Shown here piece by piece: positions 30,282 to 38,001 of a DNA stretch of 41,020 nt. Under the pieces are notes generated by a model. That model saw nothing but the letters and a program-made list of their open reading frames with translations. It had not been told where the DNA came from and searched no databases. The DNA lies in the NCBI GenBank assembly GCA_944325965.1, contig CALVCB010000014.1, forward strand, positions 1 to 41,020, read 5' to 3'. This stretch comes from an uncultured Bacteroidales bacterium (GTDB taxonomy: Bacteria; Bacteroidota; Bacteroidia; Bacteroidales; UBA932). Both the position numbers and the translations under genes were made by a program. How positions within the stretch are numbered: the stretch's first letter is position 1; each line of letters begins with the position of its first letter.

Positions 30282-32808
30282 TGGTGAGGCTGCATTTCTT
30301 CAGCCCTTTCGCAGTTGCAGTGACGGTGATCTCTCCAGGGGCTGTCCCGCTCTGGACTATGGCCGTGAGCTGTCCGCTGAACAGGTGCATCTGCGGGATG
30401 TGGAACATCTCGAGGCAGGTTGGGTCCCCGTTGGCCATGGCCCGGAACTTACCTGCGCCTTCTACTGAAATCTTCACTGACGAGGAGTCGCACGGCACCG
30501 GATTCCCGTCCCTGTCCACCACACTCACATTGATGTAGGCGAGGTCCTGTCCGTCAGGGGCAAGTACGCTGCGGTCGGCTGTAAGTTTCAGTGCATACGG
30601 CCTGCCTGCCGTGCGCACGGTCTTTTCCATTGCGGCCTTCCCGTCGCTGTCGTATGCCACGACCCTTATCTCCCCGGGACTGTAGGTTACATCGTTCCAC
30701 ATGAGGCGGTAGCGGGACATGAGTTTTTCCCCTGCCGCGGCCTTGGCTTCATTGTCATATCCGGCCTCCCATACACCGGCTGTGGATGATGCGCCGGCCT
30801 TTTTCCTGCGCCCCTGGCTGACGCCGTTCACGAAAAGCTCTGCTTCAGGGTAGGAGGTGTATACGAAAACCGGTGTGGTCTCTCCTTCCCGGCCTTCCCA
30901 GTTCCAGTGCGGGAGTATATGGAGGGTGGGCTCCTCACTGTTCCAGACACTCCTGTAGAGCCAGTAGCGGTCTTTAGGTATGGAGGCCAGGTCCACGATG
31001 CCGAATACGGAAGAATGGTTCGGCCATGCGTCCGTGTCGTACGGGCTCGGCTCTCCGAGGTAGTCGAAGCCGGTCCAGACGAACTGCCCTGCAATCCATT
31101 CCAGGTCCTCGTCCGCGGCCAGGTCAATGTCCGGGATATTCGACCAGTTGCAGTGTTCTATGTCGTATGATGAACTCTGGTGGTCCCCATGCAGCATGTC
31201 ATATCCCTGCTTTACCGGGAAATGGTATACGCCTCTGGAGCTTACCGTGGATGCGGTCTCGCTTCCGAGTATGATGTTCTGCGGGAGCTTGCCGTATGCT
31301 GTGGCGTAGCGCAGCGGCTTGTAGTTGAACCCTGCAATGTCGAGCTGCGCGGCGAAGCCGTTGTCAACCACGGCGTCGAACTGGTCCATCCCGCAGGTCA
31401 CAGGCCTTGTCGGGTCCTCCCTGTGGCAGATGTCCTGCAGCCATGCGGCCACCTTGTATCCCCCGTCAGTCCACTGGGTCGGGACTTCATTCCCGATGCT
31501 CCACATCACGACGGAAGGGTTGTTGCGGAAATGGCGGAGCATGTTCACCATGTCTTTCTCCGCCCATTCACCGAAGAACCTGTGATAGCCGTTTTCACAT
31601 TTGGCCACATCCCATTCGTCGAACGGCTCCACCATCATCATGAAGCCCATCTCGTCGCAAAGTTCGACCAGCTCTTCGGCCGGCATGTTGTGTGAAGTGC
31701 GGATGGCGTCGCACCCCATGTCCTTGAGGATGGTGAGCTGGCGCCTGATTGCGGCCCTGTTCACTGCTGCCCCGAGGGGCCCGAGGTCGTGGTGGAGGCA
31801 GACGCCCCTGAATTTGCGGAGCTCCCCGTTCAGGAAAAAGCCCTTGTCAGCACGCAGCTCAACGGAGCGGATGCCGAAGCGGGTCACATACCTGTCTGCA
31901 GGCGCTGCCTTTGCGAGTGCTTCCCTGGCGGCGTACAGGTCATTGCCGCCTGCCGCGGAACTGTCATAGTAGACTGTAGTCTCGGCCGTGTACAGTACCG
32001 GTGTTTCAGGGGACCACAACTGCGGGGAGTCCACGGTGAAGTGCTGCTCGGCCGGCATGCCGTAGTTCAGCTTCCTTATGTCGTCCTTTTCGGCCACCGC
32101 CCTGCCTCCGGAGTCCCTTATTACTGTCTTTATGCGGATGCAGCTCCCGTCCGGGACACCTTCTATGCTTGTGCGCAGCCTGACAGAGGCGTAGTCCTTT
32201 CCCACATAGGGTGTGGTGATGTATGTCCCCCAGACAGGTACATGGACGCGTGGCAGGGTCAGCAGGCGCACTTTCCTGTAGAGTCCGGCCCCGGGGTACC
32301 ACCGCGAGGATTGCGGTCTGTTCTCCAGAAGGACTGCAATCTCGTTGCCCCCGTCTGACAGGGCACCGGTCACGTCGCACCAGAATGATGCGTAGCCGTA
32401 GGGCCAGAAGCATACCTTCTTGCCGTTCACGAGCACCTGGGCTTCGCTCATGGCCCCGTCAAAAAGTAGCACATAGCGGAGGCCTTCCTGTTTTGCGACA
32501 TCCAGAGTCCTCCGGTAGCAGCCTTTTCCTACATACGGCAGTCCGCCTGTTCTTCCGGTCTTTTCGGTGGCGACGGACTCCCCGTTCTGGAGGACAGCCA
32601 CTGTCTGCAGGTCGTTGTCTCTCGAGAACGGGCCGTATATGGCCCAGTCATGAGGGATTTCCACGCTTTCCCAGCCTTCTGACGCCTGCCAGTCATGGCC
32701 GTGGCGGAACTCCCACTGTGTCAGGGTGCATTCGCTGCGGCCCTGCCCCCGGAGGGGCAGGAGGGCGCAGCAGAGTACAATGATCAGCAGTATTGTCTTT
32801 TTTGTCAT
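30268..32808 (-). CDS. GH2 beta-galactosidase
   Basis: The 846-residue protein has a signal peptide, a galactose-binding-like jelly roll (about 25-190), an immunoglobulin-like domain, and a TIM barrel with the acid/base Glu441 in WSIGNE and the nucleophile Glu517 in GSETAS. C-terminal beta-sandwich domains from about 600 onward include a DUF4982-like region and an Ig-like end. It should remove galactose from the non-reducing end of beta-1,4-galacto-oligosaccharides made by the neighbouring GH53. The exact linkage is inferred from context, since GH2 also includes glucuronidases and mannosidases. The frame extends to 32853, but the signal peptide sets the ATG at 32808. It is the last gene of the locus. 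Confidence 0.92.
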   Translation of the reverse strand: MTKKTILLIIVLCCALLPLRGQGRSECTLTQWEFRHGHDWQASEGWESVEIPHDWAIYGPFSRDNDLQTVAVLQNGESVATEKTGRTGGLPYVGKGCYRRTLDVAKQEGLRYVLLFDGAMSEAQVLVNGKKVCFWPYGYASFWCDVTGALSDGGNEIAVLLENRPQSSRWYPGAGLYRKVRLLTLPRVHVPVWGTYITTPYVGKDYASVRLRTSIEGVPDGSCIRIKTVIRDSGGRAVAEKDDIRKLNYGMPAEQHFTVDSPQLWSPETPVLYTAETTVYYDSSAAGGNDLYAAREALAKAAPADRYVTRFGIRSVELRADKGFFLNGELRKFRGVCLHHDLGPLGAAVNRAAIRRQLTILKDMGCDAIRTSHNMPAEELVELCDEMGFMMMVEPFDEWDVAKCENGYHRFFGEWAEKDMVNMLRHFRNNPSVVMWSIGNEVPTQWTDGGYKVAAWLQDICHREDPTRPVTCGMDQFDAVVDNGFAAQLDIAGFNYKPLRYATAYGKLPQNIILGSETASTVSSRGVYHFPVKQGYDMLHGDHQSSSYDIEHCNWSNIPDIDLAADEDLEWIAGQFVWTGFDYLGEPSPYDTDAWPNHSSVFGIVDLASIPKDRYWLYRSVWNSEEPTLHILPHWNWEGREGETTPVFVYTSYPEAELFVNGVSQGRRKKAGASSTAGVWEAGYDNEAKAAAGEKLMSRYRLMWNDVTYSPGEIRVVAYDSDGKAAMEKTVRTAGRPYALKLTADRSVLAPDGQDLAYINVSVVDRDGNPVPCDSSSVKISVEGAGKFRAMANGDPTCLEMFHIPQMHLFSGQLTAIVQSGTAPGEITVTATAKGLKKCSLTIKAE

Positions 32809-32840
32809 GTGTCCTTTTTTTGTTTTGATGGTTAATGTTA

Positions 32841-32878
32841 CAGATTTCTCCACTCGCTTCGCTCAGTCGAAATGACAG
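32841..32878. repeat. REP-like repeat, copy B
   Basis: The gap between GH2 and GH53 starts with a palindromic element running from CAGATTTCTCC to GAAATGACAG, with CGCTTCGCTCAG at its centre. Its ends are the same type as copies A and C. Elements of this general form are dispersed repeats in many Bacteroidota genomes. Confidence 0.65.
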
Positions 32879-32892
32879 AGATAGTATAGTAA

Positions 32893-32990
32893 GGCCCTTC
32901 AGGGCCGCACCGAAGCAGCGGAGCCGCATGCCCCACCGGGGCTGTCACCGTCAGGTGACTGGGGGTAGACAGGCCAAGGTCGAAGACCTT
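32893..32990. repeat. Cluster of four small hairpins between GH2 and GH53
   Basis: Four perfect inverted repeats follow each other: GGCCC-TTCA-GGGCC (32893-32906), GCCCC-ACC-GGGGC (32930-32942), TCACC-GTCA-GGTGA (32945-32958) and AAGGTC-GAA-GACCTT (32976-32990). All have loops of 3-4 bases. The last ends six bases from the GH53 stop codon. The second is the inverted match of the hairpin in copy A. They may act as transcript processing or attenuation signals, or be remnants of mobile repeats. Confidence 0.7.
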
Positions 32991-32995
32991 CAGGG

Positions 32996-34090
32996 CTATT
33001 GCCCTGCAGCTTCGGTGAAGGCATCGAGGGCATGGGTCGGCCTGCCGCCGTCGAACGCTCCCATATTGTACCCGTTGTTGTACCCGGCAGGGGCCTCAGG
33101 TTCCCAGTAGAATACCCCCAGGCAGTGCCCTGTGGCTTCCGAATTCTCTATCAGGTAGCTGAGCATTTCGTATGCCGTGTCCGGGGCGGAATAGTCCATC
33201 CCTGTCTCCACTATCATGACATCGTGCCCGTATGTACTGTAGAGGGTGCTTATGTTGGCGATGCAGTTCTCCACAGGCTCCTGCCAGTTGCTCCCCGGAT
33301 AGAGGGAAAGACCGATGATATCATAGTCCGCGTCATAAGTGTCAAGGACGGAGAACACAGCATTGGCATAGTAGATATTGTGTCCCCTGTCTACATGGAC
33401 AACCACCTGTGCGTCAGGATATACGCTCTTGACCGCACTGTATCCGGCATCGATGAACGCTGCAAAGTTGGCCGACTGCGAGCCGAGGTCGCCGCCATAC
33501 TGGGAAAGGGTGGAGCCGTTGTTGTCCTCATCGACTTCGGTGTGGCGGAGCATCCCGTGGGTGACCTCGTTGCCCACCTGCACCCATGTCACCTCCACTC
33601 CGTTGTCTTTCAGGAGTGTGAGCACATCGGTGGTGTGGTCTGTCACCGCCTGGGCAAGCTGCTCTGTGTTGTATTCGAGCCATGCCTGCGGTATCAGCTG
33701 TCTGGCCGGGTCGGCCCAGGTGTCACTGTAGTGGAAGTCTATCATTATCCTCATGCCGAGTTTCTGTGCACGGAGGGCCTTGGCCAGCACGTCGGACCGT
33801 GAGCTCCATCCGTCTTCCGGGTCAACCCATACCCTGAGCCTGATGGCGTCCATGCCGAGCTCTTTCATCAGGGCGGTGCATTCGGTGGCGGTCCCTTCGC
33901 TGTTGTAGAAGACCTCGCCTTCGGATTCCAGTTTGGTGGTCCAGCTGATGTCGGCCCCGAGGGCGAAGCCTGTTGCCGTTCCGGTCTGGGTGTCCTGGTC
34001 GGACGGCGGGGTGTATGTCGGGTTAATGTCGCTGCAGCCGGTCCCCAGAAGGGCTGCTATGATGAGTGGTGTTATCATATTCGGTTTCAT
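32996..34090 (-). CDS. GH53 arabinogalactan endo-beta-1,4-galactanase, lipoprotein
   Basis: The 364-residue enzyme cuts internal beta-1,4 bonds in pectic galactan. The GH53 barrel shows RLRVWVDP near 84, MIDFHYSDTWADP (116-128), the acid/base Glu175 in VQVGNE and the nucleophile Glu295 in IVETG. GVFYWEP near 330 is also typical. The N-terminus is a lipoprotein signal with lipobox LLGTGC (Cys19). The following residues SDINPTY carry acidic character near the Cys, which may favour surface export in Bacteroidota. Downstream of the SusE/F-like protein, it is the probable surface endo-enzyme of the locus. Confidence 0.95.
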   Translation of the reverse strand: MKPNMITPLIIAALLGTGCSDINPTYTPPSDQDTQTGTATGFALGADISWTTKLESEGEVFYNSEGTATECTALMKELGMDAIRLRVWVDPEDGWSSRSDVLAKALRAQKLGMRIMIDFHYSDTWADPARQLIPQAWLEYNTEQLAQAVTDHTTDVLTLLKDNGVEVTWVQVGNEVTHGMLRHTEVDEDNNGSTLSQYGGDLGSQSANFAAFIDAGYSAVKSVYPDAQVVVHVDRGHNIYYANAVFSVLDTYDADYDIIGLSLYPGSNWQEPVENCIANISTLYSTYGHDVMIVETGMDYSAPDTAYEMLSYLIENSEATGHCLGVFYWEPEAPAGYNNGYNMGAFDGGRPTHALDAFTEAAGQ

Positions 34091-34130
34091 TATTGTCGGT
34101 TTTTTATTGATTGTATTGTTTTTTGGGGCA

Positions 34131-34193
34131 GATCCCTCGGCTGCGCCCTTACGGGCTCCGCCCGGGATGACAAAAAACTGCCCCGGATGACAG
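34131..34193. repeat. REP-like repeat, copy C, with partial second unit
   Basis: GATCCCTCGG (34131-34140) through CCGGGATGACA (34161-34171) is a palindromic element with inner GCCC-TTAC-GGGC. A partial second end, CCCCGGATGACAG, lies at 34181-34193. It occupies the gap between the surface-binding lipoprotein gene and GH53 and could fold in the PUL transcript. Confidence 0.65.
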
Positions 34194-34205
34194 CCGGTCC
34201 TGGTA

Positions 34206-36332
34206 TTAATGCCTTGTAAGGGTATAGGTCAATGAACTGTAGTCTTTCAGGTCCACCGATACGAGGTATGATCCGGCTTCGGTGACAGTGATGGCGCTGC
34301 CTTCTTCGGAAAGTGTCCCGTCCGGCCCGCCGTATGTATAATCCCCGAGCACAATGCTGAAGGTGTCGCCGGCGGCGAATGTGCAGGTTGCCTCCCATGT
34401 GTAGTCAGTAGTGTTGAACGCCATGGCCGTGGATGAGCCTGAAGCGGTACGTACCTGGGCGGAGCCGAGGTATTCAAGCGTGTATGACATAGATGCCAGG
34501 TCCGCTTCTATCCTGTACAGGCCGAGCCCGTCCGGAAGCCAGCATCCGTATATCTGGTCTGATTCGTTTGCCGATGTCTTGAGGCTCAAAGTGCTGCCGT
34601 CTTTTGTCCCGTACCTGTTTTCGTTGAGTGTGCCTGGGGTGATATCGCTGAAGCCCGCATCGCTGAGTATGAAGTAGTCGAACCCTGAACCTGCGGATGT
34701 CCCGGATGAGAAGTATCCGGTATATGCCCCGTCCGTGCCTGTACTGCGCAGTATGGCGGCGTTGCCGGATGCGGTCTCGGTAGGCCAGCCTGAATCCCAT
34801 GAGTAGATTGCATACAGGCATTCAGGATAGCCGGATTCCCCTCCGCCAGGTTCTTCACCCTCTATGATGGTATAGCTCCAGCTCCGCACGTCGGAAGAGG
34901 TGTTTACTGTCATGTGTACATCAGCTCCTTCCCCGCTGTCCCACCAGATGTTGAACATATCGCTTCCGCAATAGAGCGTATATACCCCTGCAGTCGGATC
35001 CGAACCGTATATCACCGTGGCCTCATCAGGGTTCTCCGCATCGCCGAGTTTGAAATTGAACCATCCTTCCATATGGAAATCCCCTTCATATACACCTTCC
35101 GATGTCCTCGTAAGGGTCCCTGCAGAAGAAACAGGAGTGTTGCCCTCTCCGAGACTGTAGATGTAGAGATATTCCGAAGCCGCTGCCACATAACTGTCTT
35201 CTTCCTCTCCGCCTCCGCCGATTTCTACCTCTCCTTCTGCCAGTTCCCATTTCATGTCTGCCAGATAGAGGATGAGCGTATAGGTCCCGGCTGTCCCTAC
35301 GGTGATGCCTGTCGCGTCCCCGCTGCTGCCCGCGGCTATGGTCCCGTCAGAGGATGCCGTCAGAGGGAGGGTCACGCCCTGGGTGGAGTTCTGTCCGAGC
35401 TCATTGTTATACAGGGTCCCTGTGTACTCGACCTGCAGCTGCGCATTGTCTGAGGCTGTGGTGAACACTGCCGAATATGCTGTCTGGCCGCTTGCGTACT
35501 GCATCTGGACGGCATCCGCCCCGGCTGCGGACATTGTGATGCCGGAGATGCTCGTGCAGCTCCATTCCCTGTCCGAAACGCTCATGTCGATATAGTAGCA
35601 GCCGCTCGGTTCAGGGAACCATGCGTTCCAGCTCGATATGTCGTCCTTCTGCTCCAGAGGGAACGGGTTGCCGTCAGTGTAGGCTCCCCAGATGGTATTG
35701 TCCCCCTCCACGAAGAAGAAGTTCCACCAGCCGGTAGATACATTGGCGAAACCGGCGTATCCTGTACCGTCAGACTTTGCAGGTATTGTCACCTCGGTCC
35801 CGGTGTAGGCCCCGCCGTTCACTCCTGCGAGGGTGATCCGGCTCATGTCAATGGTGAATGCCGTAACGGTGATCTGTATCGTGTTCCCGTACACTGTCTC
35901 GGAATTGGTCCCGAGGGAAGTCCTCATCCTGATGTATACGGTGGTAGGGACCCCTCCTTCGAGGCCGAGCCCGGAAAGCAGGTTGTTCAGCTCGAGCACG
36001 GTGAACTGTATGGAAGTGTCGCTGCTGCCCACCGTCCTTTCCACGTATGTGCCGAAGTCTTCCGCGGTCGAGAATTGCACTGCGTTCACCACCACGTCAT
36101 CGGTCATCTGCGCGTCCGGATTGCTGAGGGTGGCGTCCCCGAGCCTGTCCCAGTAGACTGTGAGGGCCAGGGAAGTACCGTTGTCGGCATCAAGGACAAT
36201 GTCGGTATCCACGCTCCCTATCTGGGCTCCGTTCCCGTCGAGCGTTGCGGTCAATGTCTCGCCGTCTTTCATGCAGGATGCCGCCATGAAGAGGGAGGCC
36301 AATGCCAATATTATATGTTTCAATGTTTTCAT
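34206..36332 (-). CDS. SusE/SusF-like surface glycan-binding lipoprotein
   Basis: The 708-residue protein has a lipoprotein signal (LASLFMAASC, Cys20) and no catalytic motif. A SusE-type N-terminal domain (about 22-160) is followed by roughly four repeated beta-sandwich modules, each with exposed tryptophans (TGWWNFFF, WNAWFPEPSGCYYIDM, MFNIWWDSG, YGCWLPDGLGLYRIE). Gly/Glu linkers (GGGGEEED, EGEEPGGG) separate modules. This is the layout of SusE/F-like proteins, which bind glycan on the cell surface next to SusC/D. By position, the ligand is beta-1,4-galactan. Sequence identity in this class is low, so the modules should be checked by structure prediction. Confidence 0.85.
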   Translation of the reverse strand: MKTLKHIILALASLFMAASCMKDGETLTATLDGNGAQIGSVDTDIVLDADNGTSLALTVYWDRLGDATLSNPDAQMTDDVVVNAVQFSTAEDFGTYVERTVGSSDTSIQFTVLELNNLLSGLGLEGGVPTTVYIRMRTSLGTNSETVYGNTIQITVTAFTIDMSRITLAGVNGGAYTGTEVTIPAKSDGTGYAGFANVSTGWWNFFFVEGDNTIWGAYTDGNPFPLEQKDDISSWNAWFPEPSGCYYIDMSVSDREWSCTSISGITMSAAGADAVQMQYASGQTAYSAVFTTASDNAQLQVEYTGTLYNNELGQNSTQGVTLPLTASSDGTIAAGSSGDATGITVGTAGTYTLILYLADMKWELAEGEVEIGGGGEEEDSYVAAASEYLYIYSLGEGNTPVSSAGTLTRTSEGVYEGDFHMEGWFNFKLGDAENPDEATVIYGSDPTAGVYTLYCGSDMFNIWWDSGEGADVHMTVNTSSDVRSWSYTIIEGEEPGGGESGYPECLYAIYSWDSGWPTETASGNAAILRSTGTDGAYTGYFSSGTSAGSGFDYFILSDAGFSDITPGTLNENRYGTKDGSTLSLKTSANESDQIYGCWLPDGLGLYRIEADLASMSYTLEYLGSAQVRTASGSSTAMAFNTTDYTWEATCTFAAGDTFSIVLGDYTYGGPDGTLSEEGSAITVTEAGSYLVSVDLKDYSSLTYTLTRH

Positions 36333-36362
36333 ATTCCAATTATATTTTTATGCCTCCATCTG

Positions 36363-37985
36363 TCAGAAGCCTAATTCATTGTTTATCGTCTGGGTCTGCG
36401 GGTTCACCGAATACTCGGCTTCCGGGATAGGGAGGAACCTGTATTTAGAGTCGACGTCGGCGCCTTCATATACATTGGCCTTCCACTGCCAGTTGTATCC
36501 TGAAGTGTATTTGCCGAACCTTATGAGGTCTGTGCGGCGGATGCATTCCATATACATTTCGCGCAGCCTTTCCTGGCACAGGAAGTCAAGGGTGAGCTCG
36601 TCCTGGCCGATGTTACCGTCTGTGGAACCGAATGCCCTCTGGCGCACGAGGTTCACATAACTCAGCGCCTCTGACATGGTGGCTTCCGTGCCCCCTCGCA
36701 CTACGGCTTCGGCCAGCATGAGGTACACGTCGGCGAGCCTCAGGACAGGGAAGTCGGTGTTCGCCCCGTTGGTGCTGCAGTCGCTCGCCGGCTCCCCGGC
36801 GTCATTCAGGTTGGTCCACTTGCAGATGCGGTAGCCTGTGGTGGCGTCGTCATGGGCGGTGATGTCCTTGCTGCGCTCGGTAGTGGTATATGTGGTCTCC
36901 GACCCGTCGGTCCCTGAGGCGGTCCTGTCATAGCTTATGAACCTTGCCCTCGTGTCCCCGCTCTGGAAGGCGTCCACCAGATCAGGGCGGGCCCTGAGGT
37001 TGTTCCATGCGCCGGAGTTCTCCGTGCCCCAGATTTCGGCGTAGTTGTCGAAGTTCGAGAGTACCTCCCCGCATGTGATGAATGTGGTTGCATCCCATGT
37101 GGTGGTGTGGCTCGCGTCGCAGGCGAGGGCGAATATGATTTCGTTGGAACGCAGGTGGTTGTCCGCGTTGAATATCTTTCCGTAGTCGCTCTCGAGGGAG
37201 TATCCGCATTCAATCGCGTTCCTGCAGGCGGTGATGCATGCGTTGTAGTTGGCCACATCGGCGGATCCGGTATATACCTCGCTGCTGAGGTAGACCCTTG
37301 CGAGGAGGGCGTATGCCGCACCTCTGGTGGCGTGCCCGTAGTTCGAGACCTCCAGCAGAGGGGCGATCTCGCTTAGCTCCTCTACGATGTAGCTGAACAT
37401 CTGGCTCCTGTCATAGGTCTCGGGTATGATGTTGGCTCCTATAGAGGAGTTCTCGTCCACGAAAGGCATCTTGTTGTAGAAGTCTATCGCGTGGGAGTAC
37501 GCGTAGGCCCTGAGGAAGCGTGCCTCGTTGCGGTATCCTTCGATGACGGCCCTTTCGGATTCGCTGAAGCGGGAGAGGAGATCCTCATCGGAGGCGTTCT
37601 TTATCAAGTCATTGCACATCGTCACGATATTGTAGATGTGGTAGTACATGGCGGAGCACCATGAGTCGCTGGCGTTCCACGAGAGCCCGTTCACGTCGGT
37701 GAGGCTTTCTCCTGAAAGCCAGATGGCATCGCAGGCGTCGGTCGAGCAGTCCTGGAACATCATCAGGGTCCTTATGTAGTTCTGGCTTCTCTCCTCGTCG
37801 GATACACTGCTGATACGCTGTATCATGGCGGCGTAGATGCCGCTCAGGACACTCTGGTAGCCTTCTGCCGATGTGTAGACATTGGCTGCCGTGTCGCTGG
37901 TGTGCGGGTACTGGTCCAGTGAGCAGGATGATGCTCCGGCGAGGAGCGCAGCGCCCGTTATGATGGTATATATTATCTTTTTCAT
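36363..37985 (-). CDS. susD: SusD-like glycan-binding outer-membrane lipoprotein
   Basis: SusD proteins form the lid over SusC and capture oligosaccharides. The 540-residue protein has a lipoprotein signal (LLAGASSC), an N-terminal LDQYPHTSDTAANVYTS segment typical of the SusD-like domain, TPR-like helices (RNEARFLRAYAYSHAIDFYNKMPFV; RGAAYALLARVYLSS) and the C-terminal RagB/SusD domain (FPVLRLADVYLMLAEAVVRGG; ERLREMYMECIRRTDLIRFG). The end FLPIPEAEYSVNPQTQTINN matches the family. It follows susC by 16 bases and precedes the surface-binding lipoprotein by 30 bases. The ligand is galactan by context. Confidence 0.95.
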   Translation of the reverse strand: MKKIIYTIITGAALLAGASSCSLDQYPHTSDTAANVYTSAEGYQSVLSGIYAAMIQRISSVSDEERSQNYIRTLMMFQDCSTDACDAIWLSGESLTDVNGLSWNASDSWCSAMYYHIYNIVTMCNDLIKNASDEDLLSRFSESERAVIEGYRNEARFLRAYAYSHAIDFYNKMPFVDENSSIGANIIPETYDRSQMFSYIVEELSEIAPLLEVSNYGHATRGAAYALLARVYLSSEVYTGSADVANYNACITACRNAIECGYSLESDYGKIFNADNHLRSNEIIFALACDASHTTTWDATTFITCGEVLSNFDNYAEIWGTENSGAWNNLRARPDLVDAFQSGDTRARFISYDRTASGTDGSETTYTTTERSKDITAHDDATTGYRICKWTNLNDAGEPASDCSTNGANTDFPVLRLADVYLMLAEAVVRGGTEATMSEALSYVNLVRQRAFGSTDGNIGQDELTLDFLCQERLREMYMECIRRTDLIRFGKYTSGYNWQWKANVYEGADVDSKYRFLPIPEAEYSVNPQTQTINNELGF

Positions 37986-38001
37986 GACTGTTTTTCCCTT
38001 T

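Noticed and set aside
32223-32783. Arg/Ser/Gly-rich plus-strand open frame opposite the GH2 gene
   Set aside because: Low-complexity shadow of high-GC coding sequence, with no promoter and no domain.
32893-32990. CRISPR array or tandem repeat
   Set aside because: The four hairpins differ in sequence and spacing; no repeated unit with spacers exists.
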